A stretch of 64,000 nt of DNA from JBMNGN01 sp050949865 (GCA_050949865.1 JBMNGN010000001.1:310001-374000), one strand, 5' to 3'; shown: positions 1 through 8,780, counted from the first letter of the stretch. A program made the numbers and translations. Notes: generated by a model from the letters alone, not told the origin.

Positions 1-909
1 AAAACACCAAGAAGTAAAAAAACATTGACATTTTTATTACTGACCATTTTTGTTGCTACAATGTTCCTAGCAGGTTGCGGTGCTAAAGAGCCGGCTGAAA
101 AAGATGAAATAAAAGTATTAAGAGTTGGTGCAGTTCCTGGAGAAGAAATCCAGAAGAGAAAAGAACAATATCAGCCTTTTATGGACTACCTTGCTAAAAA
201 ACTGGATATGGAAGTGGAGCTTTTTGTAGCTAATGACTATGCTGGAACTGTAGAAGCCATGCGTGCCGGTAAAATAGACTTGGCTTCTTATGGTCCATTA
301 TCTTATGTTTTGGCGGCAGATATAGCTAACGCTGAGGCATTCGCAGCAGGATATACAGAAGAACAGGGGATTTATTATAAGTCGTTTATTATTGTTCATA
401 AAGATAGTGATATTCATAGTATCCCCGATCTTAAAGGAAAAACCTTTGCTTTTGTAGATCCGGCTTCTACCGGCGGACACCTCATACCCCGAATGGCTAT
501 GGTTGATAACGGTATAGATCCTGAAGTGGATTTAGCTTCCGTGGTTTATGTAGGAGGGCATGATGCTTGTGCAGCTGCTGTACAGAACAAAAATGTTGAC
601 GCAGCAGCTATTGTAAAACATATGTATGAAAGAGTTATAGCTCAAGGCATCCTGGTAGAAGAAGATGTAAGGATTATTGATGTATCAGAGCCATTCCCGG
701 GTGGACCCTGGGCCTGGCGCAAAGATCTGCCCCAAGACTTGAAAGACAAGATTAAAGATGCGATTTTAAATATTCCTGAAGAAGACTTTGAGAATTTAAA
801 AGACTTCATGGAAAAAAACACCCATTTTGAGCCAGTACAGGATTCAGACTGGGATTCCCTCCGCGAAGCAGTCAAACTTATTAACCTTGATCTTTCCAAA
901 AACATTTAA
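1..909 (+). CDS. phnD: Phosphonate/phosphite ABC transporter substrate-binding lipoprotein (5' partial)
   Basis: Extracellular lipid-anchored binding protein that would deliver phosphonate, phosphite or phosphate-like ligands to the ABC permease encoded downstream. The open frame runs from base 1 with a basic stretch (KTPRSKK), a hydrophobic segment and a lipobox LAGC, so the true start is probably upstream of the window; an internal TTG at 25 would cut off the basic n-region. The mature part shows the PhnD-family features VGAVPG, the GTVEAMRAGKIDLASYGPLSYVL stretch and FVDPASTGGHLIPR. The gene lies 13 bp before phnC. Family assignment is firm; the actual ligand cannot be read from the sequence. 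Confidence 0.88.
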   Translation, partial: KTPRSKKTLTFLLLTIFVATMFLAGCGAKEPAEKDEIKVLRVGAVPGEEIQKRKEQYQPFMDYLAKKLDMEVELFVANDYAGTVEAMRAGKIDLASYGPLSYVLAADIANAEAFAAGYTEEQGIYYKSFIIVHKDSDIHSIPDLKGKTFAFVDPASTGGHLIPRMAMVDNGIDPEVDLASVVYVGGHDACAAAVQNKNVDAAAIVKHMYERVIAQGILVEEDVRIIDVSEPFPGGPWAWRKDLPQDLKDKIKDAILNIPEEDFENLKDFMEKNTHFEPVQDSDWDSLREAVKLINLDLSKNI

Positions 910-922
910 GGCTGTGTAAGCA

Positions 923-1672
923 ATGATCAGTATATCCGGATTGAGCAAAAATTATAATCAAGAGGTTCAGGCACTGAAAAGTGTAAACCTTAATATTAAG
1001 CCTGGTGAATTTGCAGTTCTTTTAGGTCCAAGTGGAGCAGGGAAAAGCACCTTGCTCCGCTGCATTAATCGTTTGGTTGAACCCAGTGAGGGAGAAGTGT
1101 CATTTAACGGCGTGCCTCTCGATAATACAAAAAAACTCAAACATTTCCGTCAAAAAACCGGTATGATATTTCAAAACTATAATCTGGTTAAACGTCTTAC
1201 CGTTTTACAAAATGTTCTTTGCGGAAGGCTGGCTTTTAACAATACACTATCCACCTGCTTGAAGCTTTTTCCCAAAAAAGATGTGGAATTGGCTCTGGCC
1301 TGCATTGAGCGCGTTGGCCTATCTGAAAAAGCCTATATCAGGGCAGATCAACTCAGTGGTGGACAGCAACAGCGAGTCGGCATTGCTCGTGCTCTGGTTC
1401 AGCAACCCCAAATAGTACTGGCTGATGAACCAGTAGCCAGTCTGGATCCATATTCGGCAGAAATGGTAATGGACATTTTGCAGGAGATAAATGAAAAAGA
1501 CGGTATTACCATGATTGTAAGCCTTCATAATGTTGAATTGGCTCGCAAATATGCCCATAGAGTCATAGGAATCCGCGAGGGCAGGATTTTGTTCGATAAG
1601 CCGATTGATAACATCCAGAAAATAGACATTGATTCGATATATGGAGGGTCTCAGGATACTTGTGAACATTAA
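923..1672 (+). CDS. phnC: Phosphonate ABC transporter ATP-binding protein
   Basis: ATPase subunit that powers the importer. It has Walker A GPSGAGKST, the signature LSGGQQQR, Walker B IVLADEPVASLD and the H-loop VSLHNVELA, at 249 residues the usual length for PhnC. The PhnC-specific stretch after the Q-loop (NYNLVKRLTVLQNVLCGRL) supports this over other ABC ATPases. Its last codons overlap the start region of the permease gene, indicating translational coupling. Confidence 0.93.
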   Translation: MISISGLSKNYNQEVQALKSVNLNIKPGEFAVLLGPSGAGKSTLLRCINRLVEPSEGEVSFNGVPLDNTKKLKHFRQKTGMIFQNYNLVKRLTVLQNVLCGRLAFNNTLSTCLKLFPKKDVELALACIERVGLSEKAYIRADQLSGGQQQRVGIARALVQQPQIVLADEPVASLDPYSAEMVMDILQEINEKDGITMIVSLHNVELARKYAHRVIGIREGRILFDKPIDNIQKIDIDSIYGGSQDTCEH

Positions 1673-2489
1673 GCAAAGAATAAAAGAAGGGTTATTTGAC
1701 CCAGTCCTGGTGGTGCAGTATAAGAGAGATCCAATCAGTAAAGTCAAATATATTGTATGGGGAATTATCCTTTTAGCCATTGTATGGTGGAGCGGGCAAG
1801 GTACTAGCTTTAGCTTGATACAACTTCAGGCTGGCGCTCATGGAATAGCTGATATTGTTAGCCGGATGCTGCCTCCGGATTTTTCCATAGCCCCTCGAAT
1901 GATAAGTCCAATAATTGAAACAGTTCAAATATCTATTTTAGGGACTATGTTGGCTATATTGCTATCCATACCTTTTGGGTTGTTAGCAGCTATTAATATT
2001 TCGCCTAATTTAGTTGTTTATCAAACCAGCAGATTGATTCTAAATACCCTCCGGGCTATACCAGAAGTCATTTTTGCCCTGATATTTGTAGCAGCGGTTG
2101 GATTAGGTCCCTTCCCGGGTGTATTGGCAATTGGAGTCAGTTCCAGCGGTATGTTGGGAAAATTTCTAGCTGACTACATCGAGAATGTAGACCCCGGTCC
2201 GCTAGATGCGTTAAAAGCAACTGGTGCCAATAAAATACAAGTTATTAATTATGCAATTCTACCGCAAATTCTGCCTGAATTTGTGTCCCTTGCCCTATTC
2301 CGGTGGGAAATGAATTTTAGGGCATCAACCATTTTAGGGATTGTAGGGGCAGGGGGTATTGGATTTGAACTAATGACAAGTATGCGACTTTTCAAATATC
2401 AGGAAATGATAGTTATTCTGGTGCTGATTTTGTTGGTTGTGACCTTAGTAGATACCATAGCAAGCACGATACGAAATAAAATAATTTAA
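1662..2489 (+). CDS. phnE: Phosphonate ABC transporter permease
   Basis: Membrane subunit with several hydrophobic segments and the binding-protein-dependent transport motif near DALKATGANKIQVINYAILPQILPEF (EAA-type loop that contacts PhnC). The frame is open from 1629, but GGAGGG at 1643-1648 favours the GTG at 1662 (13-nt spacer), overlapping the phnC stop; ATG 1641 is the alternative. The order binding protein, ATPase, permease with no phn lyase genes suggests uptake of phosphite, phosphonate or phosphate rather than a complete C-P lyase pathway; that last point is inference because the window is limited. Confidence 0.9.
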   Translation: MNIKQRIKEGLFDPVLVVQYKRDPISKVKYIVWGIILLAIVWWSGQGTSFSLIQLQAGAHGIADIVSRMLPPDFSIAPRMISPIIETVQISILGTMLAILLSIPFGLLAAINISPNLVVYQTSRLILNTLRAIPEVIFALIFVAAVGLGPFPGVLAIGVSSSGMLGKFLADYIENVDPGPLDALKATGANKIQVINYAILPQILPEFVSLALFRWEMNFRASTILGIVGAGGIGFELMTSMRLFKYQEMIVILVLILLVVTLVDTIASTIRNKII

Positions 2490-2550
2490 AATGATAGACG
2501 AAGTGTTCGACACCACCACAACCCCATCTGCAGGTGACCTTGAAAGTTAG

Positions 2551-2588
2551 AAAGGCCGTGTTTTTTAATTAGAACATGGCCTTTTATG
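2551..2588 (+). terminator. Rho-independent terminator of the phn operon
   Basis: Inverted repeat AAAGGCCGTGTT (2551-2562) against AACATGGCCTTTT (2573-2585), about 60 bases after phnE. It closes the transporter operon. Confidence 0.7.
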
Positions 2589-2772
2589 ATTGTATGACAA
2601 CTAGACAGGCGGTCATTCCTAATTTAATGATTAAACGCTCTACGAAAAGTAGCAACTACTTTATTGACCTCTCCCCGCAGCTAAAGCCTGGGGGATTCAT
2701 GTTTCAAACTTGCCAGGTAACCTAAGTTATTGTTTTAAATTACTCGCCATTAAATTAGCAAGCCTATGGTTT
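2589..2772. other. Intergenic region with an IS200/IS605-like end hairpin
   Basis: No convincing gene. At 2671-2695 there is a short hairpin, CCCC-GCA-GCTAAAGC-CTG-GGGG, followed by ATTCATG. This resembles the terminal hairpin of IS200/IS605 (TnpB-type) elements in clostridia, but no transposase or TnpB is present. It could be a solo end or an unrelated hairpin. Confidence 0.25.
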
Positions 2773-2991
2773 TTATTTCATTCTATTGAAGTATTCTTGT
2801 GTTACTTGAAGCTGCTTGCTTCTTATCTCTTTCCAAAGAGCTTTAGGGATATCGCCAGTACTGTTTGATACCTTCGTTCGTTTCAAAGTCCCGTCTGGCA
2901 TGAGTTTGCGAAAATAAAAGTGATCGGTTACTTTATATAACTCCCAGCCATCACGTTCACAAAATCTTTTAAGCTCTGACCACTTTGGCAT
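2773..2991 (-). CDS. HicA-type mRNA interferase toxin
   Basis: A 72-aa basic protein with the HicA double-stranded-RNA-binding-like pattern: an N-terminal PKWSELKRFCERDGWELYKVTDHFYFRK with the family's single His (DHF), then the LKRTKVSNSTGDIPKALWKEIRSKQLQ tail that in HicA reads as the 'H...elk.gtl..ilkq' region. HicA toxins cleave mRNA and are blocked by the partner antitoxin. ATG 2991 is taken as the start; TTG 2994 is possible. The gene overlaps the upstream antitoxin by 23 bp, which is antitoxin-first order. Active-site identity is inferred from the family. Confidence 0.68.
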   Translation of the reverse strand: MPKWSELKRFCERDGWELYKVTDHFYFRKLMPDGTLKRTKVSNSTGDIPKALWKEIRSKQLQVTQEYFNRMK

Positions 2992-3391
2992 CAATAAAAC
3001 CCATTACTTCTTCTATTGTGGATGCTAAAAGCAATTTTAAAACATAAGGGTGATGGCCTTTTCTATTTGGTGCATTATAATACAGTTTGAAATCATTCAT
3101 ATAATCTTTAGCATAATCAAGAAGCTCTTCCGCCAATTTTCGTATAACTTGTTCTTCTGATTCTGCTTGAACTGCTAAATCAAAACCAGAGATAGTGCCT
3201 ACAAAAATTCCATTATCATAAATTACCTCTGCCGGGAACCTTAAATTCTCAACCAGCTCCTTTACCATTTGATCAGATAAAAGTAATAATACATCCCGAT
3301 TCCTCTTCACAGCAATAGGCCTCTCTCTTACCACAGTATCAATATAAAAGCTGAAGTTCTTTCTAACATCAGTCGCATTGACCGTTTGCAT
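2969..3391 (-). CDS. Antitoxin with Phd/YefM-like N-terminus and HicB-like C-terminus
   Basis: A 140-aa protein translated just before and overlapping the HicA-like gene. The N-terminus (MQTVNATDVRKNFSFYIDTV...PIAVKRNRDVLLLLS) matches the Phd/YefM DNA-binding antitoxin fold. The rest (IYDNGIFVGTISGFDLAVQAESEEQV...LAEELLDYAKDY) looks more like a HicB-type partial RNase-H fold than like the short Phd toxin-binding tail. The start ATG 3391 has AGGTGG just upstream; GTG 3400 is an alternative. It is probably autoregulated through the palindrome at 3419-3438. Role as antitoxin is inference from order and domains. Confidence 0.62.
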   Translation of the reverse strand: MQTVNATDVRKNFSFYIDTVVRERPIAVKRNRDVLLLLSDQMVKELVENLRFPAEVIYDNGIFVGTISGFDLAVQAESEEQVIRKLAEELLDYAKDYMNDFKLYYNAPNRKGHHPYVLKLLLASTIEEVMGFIDAKVVRA

Positions 3392-3418
3392 AAAAGCCAC
3401 CTACCTTCACCCCTATCG

Positions 3419-3438
3419 TACATTATGTACATAATGTA
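3419..3438. promoter_or_regulatory. Perfect palindromic operator of the toxin-antitoxin operon
   Basis: TACATTATGTACATAATGTA is a perfect 20-bp palindrome, 28 bp upstream of the antitoxin start. Such dyads are the usual binding site for autorepressing antitoxins. Binding itself is inferred. Confidence 0.6.
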
Positions 3439-3589
3439 TTCAATAGGGTCTTCTATTATTACCAGTCCATCCAACAACCATCTTCAGGCATCTATTGACA
3501 GAGCGTTGATGGTTCTTGGCGGGAGGTTTAAATTCTATTTGAATCTTTTATATGATAAAACATTTAATAAGATTATCACAGTATAAAGA
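3439..3589. other. Intergenic region between the TA promoter and the mcrC 3' end
   Basis: About 150 bp of AT-rich sequence. I see no gene or clear terminator here. Confidence 0.4.
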
Positions 3590-3657
3590 TTACAATAATA
3601 GTTTTTCCGCTATTCTATTTAATTTTTTTGATATGTTGGAAAAGTCAGTATTCAAAT
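3590..3657 (-). pseudogene. mcrC: 3' end of mcrC, cut off by the IS66 insertion
   Basis: Reading leftwards from the IS66 left end, the frame of the mcrC fragment at 6470-6965 continues after the duplicated target ATTTGAAT: LDLN is followed by TDFSNISKKLNRIAEKLLL and a TAA at 3590-3592. This restores a natural McrC-like C-terminus. It shows that the gene was once contiguous across the insertion. Confidence 0.8.
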
Positions 3658-3697
3658 GTAAGCGTCAACACTACCAGGACGATTTATTTAAATCATG

Positions 3698-3970
3698 TCA
3701 GGCCTTTCCCGTTAGCCATTCATTAAGCGCCTTGGAGATTTCATTTCTAAACTCTTCATCTGACAGACCAAGATCAGTTCCGCGCTCATATGCCCGATCT
3801 ACAGTTTGAGCAAACCTAACCGCAAATTTGCTGTTCTCAAGCTCCATATGGGGAAAATGCTCTATCACATAGGCAGGGTAATCCAAATCAAAAAAATAAC
3901 GTTCCAAATCTCCGTTTACGAAATCCGAGATGAAATCAATCATAAATGCCGTGTGCTTTTTAAATTTCAT
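3698..3970 (-). CDS. IS66-borne accessory ORF, unknown function
   Basis: A 90-aa acidic protein (starts MKFKKHTAFMIDFISDFVNG, ends SKALNEWLTGKA) whose ATG immediately follows the tnpC stop codon, inside the element's inverted repeats. The abutting start implies coupling to tnpC. I do not recognise a domain. Its position between tnpC and the end suggests a passenger or regulator of the IS; this is inference. Confidence 0.6.
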   Translation of the reverse strand: MKFKKHTAFMIDFISDFVNGDLERYFFDLDYPAYVIEHFPHMELENSKFAVRFAQTVDRAYERGTDLGLSDEEFRNEISKALNEWLTGKA

Positions 3971-5572
3971 TTAATCTTCCTCCCAGGCATATTTTTCAGG
4001 TTTTGTTTCCTTTGGCTTCGGTGCAAATACCTTCTGTGGTAATGTTGCACTGCCGGGAAGCAAATCTTCAGTTGTGGAGGCATAGCCAGGTTTCCCAAGG
4101 TTAGGAGCATTAGTAAAAATCCACGTCAAATATTCAAATGGATTCAGGCCGTTTTCCCTGGCGGTCACAACAAGACTGTAATATACTGCGCTGGCTCTCG
4201 CACCGTTTGGCGTGTTGTTAAAAAGCCAATTTTTACGTCCGATAACAAAAGGCTTGATGCTACGCTCCGCCCGGTTATTCGATATTTCCAGGCGCCCATC
4301 CAGCAAATACCGTTCAAGATATTTGCGCTGGGATTGCGTATAATGCACTGCTTTGCCAAGAAGGGTATTGGGCAGGGCATTCAAGTGTTCAATCCAGTTG
4401 TAAAATTCATCTATTAGTGGTCTGGATAGCCTTTCACGCTCTTTAAGCCGATTTTCTGGGGTCAACAAAGCGAAATTTTTCTCCAAATGGAACAGTCTGT
4501 CGCAATAGCTGACTCCTTTTGCTGCATTGGAATCAGCTTGCCTGTCCTTTGGCAGGGTTTTCAGCGCATCAAAAAATTTTCGTCGCACGTGGCTCCAGCA
4601 ACCAACAACTATAATTTTTTCGGGCAGTTTGCGATACCCGTTATATCCGTCCGCGTGAAGATATCCTTTGAAATTTTTTAGGAAATTTCCAGGATGTATA
4701 TGTCTTCTATCTGGTTGATAATCATAAATTACAATTTGGTGTTTCGCCTCTCCACTGGTGCGGTACAGCCACATGTAACTCTTTGACTGTGCCGCTTTCC
4801 CTGGTTCTTTCAACACCTGCAGGGTTGTTTCGTCTGCGTGAAGCACTTCATGCTCACATAATCGGCGCTTCATCTCTTCATATATCGGTTCTAGCCAGTC
4901 TTCACTGGCCTTGATAAGCCAATTTGACATAGTCTGCCGGGAAAGCAGGATGCCATTTTGCTTCCACTCCTGCTCCTGTCGGTACAGTGGCGAGGCCATC
5001 ATGAATTTTTGTACGGCTATATGGGCAATGGTCTCGGGTGAGGCGAATCCGCCTTTTATGACGGGTTCTGGCATATCTGCCTTTATGATAGGAAAATGAT
5101 CAGAGGTACTCTCACAATTTCGGCAGGTGTAAACATGCTGAACATGTCGTACGATTACCACTTTGGCAGGAATAATCTTGAGCTCTTCACGGGTTTCTTT
5201 CCCCATTGTATGCATTTCCCCGCCGCATTCCGGGCAAATACAATTTTCAGCTGGCAACTTATGTTCAATTACCTCAACAGGTAAATCCTTCGGCAATTTG
5301 TCGGTTGTAAGACGCGTCCGTTTGCGGTAATGCGCCTTTACTTCGGAAATTTTGGGTTCCGGTATGGTCATATCCACGTGTGATTCGGCTTCGTTGAATA
5401 AAGACAATTGGAAACTATCAGTTTTTTCGCTTGATGCCCCATATTGCTTATGCTTTGCAAGACGGATCTGTGACATCAACCACTGTAATTGTTGCTCCAA
5501 TTCCACAATTTTACGGTCTTTTTCTTTAATTATATCAAGCAATTTTTCTACTGAAATTTCCTGCGTTTCCAT
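3971..5572 (-). CDS. tnpC: IS66 transposase TnpC (DDE)
   Basis: A 533-aa transposase. Order: N-terminal leucine-zipper/helical region (KLLDIIKEKDRKIVELEQQLQWLMSQI), a helix-turn-helix/zinc-binding part with CICPECGGEMH and CRNC, then the DDE domain with LHADETTLQVL, YLHADGYNGYRKL and LEISNNRAERSIKPFVIGRKNWLF, and the C-terminal IS66 domain. ATG 5572 (METQEIS) is chosen as the family-typical start; an in-frame start at 5599 adds nine residues. The frame is intact. Confidence 0.93.
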   Translation of the reverse strand: METQEISVEKLLDIIKEKDRKIVELEQQLQWLMSQIRLAKHKQYGASSEKTDSFQLSLFNEAESHVDMTIPEPKISEVKAHYRKRTRLTTDKLPKDLPVEVIEHKLPAENCICPECGGEMHTMGKETREELKIIPAKVVIVRHVQHVYTCRNCESTSDHFPIIKADMPEPVIKGGFASPETIAHIAVQKFMMASPLYRQEQEWKQNGILLSRQTMSNWLIKASEDWLEPIYEEMKRRLCEHEVLHADETTLQVLKEPGKAAQSKSYMWLYRTSGEAKHQIVIYDYQPDRRHIHPGNFLKNFKGYLHADGYNGYRKLPEKIIVVGCWSHVRRKFFDALKTLPKDRQADSNAAKGVSYCDRLFHLEKNFALLTPENRLKERERLSRPLIDEFYNWIEHLNALPNTLLGKAVHYTQSQRKYLERYLLDGRLEISNNRAERSIKPFVIGRKNWLFNNTPNGARASAVYYSLVVTARENGLNPFEYLTWIFTNAPNLGKPGYASTTEDLLPGSATLPQKVFAPKPKETKPEKYAWEED

Positions 5573-5643
5573 GGAAAAATTATACCAGAAAAAAGGCATA
5601 ATTACAAGATATCAGGAGATTATGCGATATTTTGTGAGATATT

Positions 5644-5994
5644 TTAGAATATTTGCCGCTCGAAAACTTCTTTCCGTTTAAGCTTTTTCTCTAGTTTCGC
5701 ACCTTCTATTAAGTAAGATAATTCCTTCGCCTCAAGAACCAGGGTGGTGGTGTCCCCCTTGACCGGCCAGCGAAAATGCCCACGTTCCAAACGCTTGAAA
5801 TACAACCAGAATCCGTCGCCGTCCCATTCCAGGATTTTTATCCTATTCCGATTCCGATTGCAGAATACAAACAATGCTTCCGAAAATGGATCAAGTGAAA
5901 AGCTGTCTTTAACCAGGGTCATTAGGCCGTTAATAGATTTCCTCATGTCTGTATACCCACAGCATATGTATACAGGTTTTTCGCGCCACCTCAT
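5644..5994 (-). CDS. tnpB: IS66 accessory protein TnpB
   Basis: A 116-aa protein of the IS66 Orf2 family, with VYICCGYTDMRKSINGL, DPFSEALFVFCNRNRNRIKILEWDGDGFWLYFKRLERGHF and a basic tail, all hallmark stretches. The start ATG overlaps the tnpA stop (TAATG), so it is translationally coupled. Required together with TnpA for IS66 transposition in characterised members. Confidence 0.93.
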   Translation of the reverse strand: MRWREKPVYICCGYTDMRKSINGLMTLVKDSFSLDPFSEALFVFCNRNRNRIKILEWDGDGFWLYFKRLERGHFRWPVKGDTTTLVLEAKELSYLIEGAKLEKKLKRKEVFERQIF

Positions 5995-6341
5995 TACAGC
6001 ACCCTTAATACGCGGCAGACTTTTTTTAATAGTTCTAGATCGGTATTTTCATCCACGGTGACACGACATCCGCCGACTTCAATATCTAGCGTTGATTTGA
6101 TTTCTTGGCCCTGGCTAAGTTGCATCCACCCCTTAGGAATATTAACGGTCCCTTCTCCTATTCTTGAAAGCTCCATACATGCAGCCTCTCGTATTTTCCG
6201 CCGCCAGTAAAAGTATGCATGCCTGCTTATTCCTTTATCCTGGCAGAATTCCTTAATGTTTTGCCCGCTGCATTGCTGTTCCTTTATCACATTCATCCAT
6301 TGCGATAATCGGTATTCTTCTGCAACTCTTCGTGTATCCAT
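5994..6341 (-). CDS. tnpA: IS66 accessory protein TnpA
   Basis: A 115-aa protein with the N-terminal pattern RLSQWMNVIKEQQCSGQNIKEFCQDKGISRHAYFYWRRKIRE, a helix-turn-helix typical of IS66 TnpA. First gene of the element, transcribed from the 128-bp leader between it and the right inverted repeat. Confidence 0.9.
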   Translation of the reverse strand: MDTRRVAEEYRLSQWMNVIKEQQCSGQNIKEFCQDKGISRHAYFYWRRKIREAACMELSRIGEGTVNIPKGWMQLSQGQEIKSTLDIEVGGCRVTVDENTDLELLKKVCRVLRVL

Positions 6342-6469
6342 ACAACCACTCCATTCTAAGTTGAAAAAGTTTGCTTACTTTTTCATCTTTTTAAACTTTT
6401 CAACTTTGTTTACGTGATTGTACTCTTTTCAGGCTTCAATGTACATGTGACGGTTTACTTGACGCTTAC

Positions 6470-6965
6470 ATTCAAATCCAAAGATTTAACGCTTATACGG
6501 TTGCCACCAATAATGTAGTCGTTGTCTGGTACAATATCTTCATCAGTCTTTGCATAAAGCAAAAGACCGCTTACATTGCCGGAATGGGTAAAATCCATAT
6601 TTTTTACATAAGTAAAAATCTGATACATGTTGTGGGAATGAAGTGTCCGGCTGTTGAACATTCGGTTTGTCTGCATTGTATGCGAGTAATACTTGGTGTC
6701 TATAATGAGGGTTTTGCCCTGGTACCGGAGAGTAATGTCTGATTTCATAGTAGGCAAATACTCTATGTCCCCACCGTCAACATCCCAGTCAATTAGGACG
6801 GCTGAAGCGTTAAACTTAGGATAATGCCTGCGGTAATACTCCAGTACGAATTTTTCGTAAAGCCTGTGCATGCGCTGGTCATCTAGGTAGCGGGACAGTT
6901 TTCGGGAGCCATCCTGCTCGGTCATGAGCATGCCTTCAATAACCAGATAGCATATATTTAACAGC
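6470..6965 (-). pseudogene. mcrC: McrC fragment (restriction-system nuclease subunit), 5' deleted and interrupted by IS66
   Basis: The frame holds the C-terminal nuclease half of McrC: MLMTEQDGSRKLSRYLDDQ, MHRLYEKFVLEYYRRHYP, the PD-(D/E)xK-like LIDWDVDGGDIEYLPTMKSDITLRYQGKTLIIDTKYY and NMYQIFTYVKN. The N-terminal half of McrC is missing: just upstream (about 6950-6965) the frame runs directly into mcrB Walker A sequence in another frame. At the 3' end IS66 replaces the last codons. McrC is normally about 350-450 aa, so this is a remnant. Confidence 0.82.
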
Positions 6966-8736
6966 AAAAGTCTTACCAACGCCAGGAGCTCCTTGCAGGA
7001 TAATGTTTTTCTTGGTCTTTAAGAGGTTTACCAGTGTATTATAACTTTCGGCATCCATGAAAACTTCACTGAGAAAGTCATCCTCGGTGTAGGGCTCGTA
7101 CAAAACTTCTTTTTCTTCGATAACATCTGCAGAGTCGTCATCAATAAATAGAGCTTCCAGTTTTTGCACGTAATCAGTATAAGGAGTGATGTCGGTAAGA
7201 GCTTTTACCACGGCTTGCCCGGGATGTTCCCATTCGCCGTTATGAGTCCATTTGATTTTGCGAATATGTTTATACTCCTCGCGCTCGGCATCAAAAATAT
7301 AGTCGGATTCAACTATACCGCGGCCTATAATTTTATACATACCTTTTTTGGCATAAACGATATCACCAGGTTGAATTTCATTGGCAAACTGCCAAGTGGC
7401 CAGAGCCAAATTCCTATACGAGTATTCTGCACCGTACAGTTCTTTCATTTTGGCTTTCATGGCATCCTTGCTAGGGTATTGTTTCAGGTCACCCATTTCG
7501 TCCCATTCGATACCCATAATTTCACGAGAATAAAACTCCTCCCATTTGGAAGAACTACTGCCGGGGGCATAAATCCAGTATCGCTTTTCATTCGTATTAC
7601 CCTCATTATTTATTGCTTCTTCAACATTATCGCGGCGTTCTTTTAAAATGTTCACCCATTTTATAAATATTTCACTGGCTATTTCGTCGTCCATAGGCGC
7701 AGAAAGTCCTTTTTCTGTTAGTGACCAAACGCCTCTGACAGAGCTATCTATGTACCCTTCATAAACTAAATAGTTTCGTGCAAAAGCAACTTCGTTGTCA
7801 AATTTTTTGACTGCAGTTTTACCCCGTGTTTCATTTATCATTTCATCTGGCAGGTTTAAGTCTGATATTATCTGTTTACGGGCCTGTTCCGGGGTCGCGG
7901 AACCACCAAGTTCTCTTAAAGCATTGATAAGGGGAGTAAACCACTTAAGAAAGCTGGCATTGGATATTTTTTTATTCTGAGCTTCCGAAACTGATATCGT
8001 CCACGCTGCGTGGGACTTCAGGGAAACTGTTATGCGGGCTGTCGCTCTTTTTAAAGGTTTCTTTGCATACAGAAATGAGCTCCAAATAGGTTGTCGCACT
8101 CGGAAGCTGCTTCAAGTTAGAAATCTTGGTAATACTCGCGTAATACGGAGTATTACCCTGGGTCAAGTAGCTCCTGTTCCGTTCATCAAGATTTAAGTAG
8201 GAAAAAGGGCGTATCCAGTAAAGTCCCATAGTTAAATTCCACTTGATTCCGATCTGCTTTCTGACTTTATCATAACAGGCTATAAATGCTGCTTTGGAGA
8301 CTTCCGAAGGATTATCCGCATAGTTAATCCCAGCTTCAAACACGTCCCAGAGGTTGGAAATATCATCTTCTTTCCGCTTACTTTTACCGGCGAAAAACCA
8401 GGCGCTCATGTTGTTCAATACCGGAACGCCGTCAAATTCTGTTGGCACATTAGCCTTAACGTCAAGTTTAATACCGATGCCCTTCATCAAAGCAGTGCGA
8501 TTCTCATTAGATATTCCTTTATTGAAACAACCAAATACGGTAAATGGGCAAATATCGCCAATAGACATACCGTCTTTTTCGGTAAACGGATAGCGCAAAC
8601 TTAAATTGTCATAAACATCTTTTATCAACTCAAGAAGTTGCGGACGGTTGTGTTTATAAAGCAAAAGCTTGTCGGCAAACTCCATATAAAAAGAAGTCCA
8701 GGCAAATTGATTTTTAAATTGAGTATTTGAATCCAT
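6936..8736 (-). pseudogene. mcrB: McrB-like restriction GTPase gene, frameshifted and truncated after Walker A
   Basis: Two frames make one gene. The first (8736 to 7976) encodes an N-terminal domain (FAWTSFYMEFADKLLLYKHNR...). The second (about 7970 to 6936) encodes an Mrr-N-like winged helix (FLKWFTPLINALRELGGSATPEQARKQI), then an EVE/ASCH-like domain (YWIYAPGSSSSKWEEFY, QPGDIVYAKKGMYKIIGRGIVESDYIF, KWTHNGEWEHPG) and the start of the AAA+ domain with Walker A GAPGVGKTF. The frames meet at a seven-A run (7967-7973 on the plus strand). After GKTFAVK the rest of the AAA+ domain is gone and mcrC sequence follows. I infer one ancestral McrB; two separate genes are less likely. Confidence 0.75.
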
Positions 8737-8780
8737 TATCCCTGCACCCCGTATTTCTTAGGTTTAAGGCAAGCTGTTGT

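Larger units (their letters stand above)
3658..6469 (-). mobile_element. Complete IS66-family insertion sequence
   Basis: A 2,812-bp element. Left end GTAAGCGTCAACAC (from 3658) and right end reading inwards GTAAGCGTCAAGTA (from 6469) are the GTAAGCG-type IS66 inverted repeats. The 8-bp target duplication ATTCAAAT is exact at 3650-3657 and 6470-6477, the length known for IS66. It carries tnpA, tnpB, tnpC and a fourth ORF. The intact duplication and open frames suggest recent insertion and possible activity. Confidence 0.95.

Noticed and set aside
2491..2550. Short plus-strand ORF MIDEVFDTTTTPSAGDLES after phnE
   Set aside because: Nineteen codons, no ribosome binding site and directly followed by the terminator; most likely chance.
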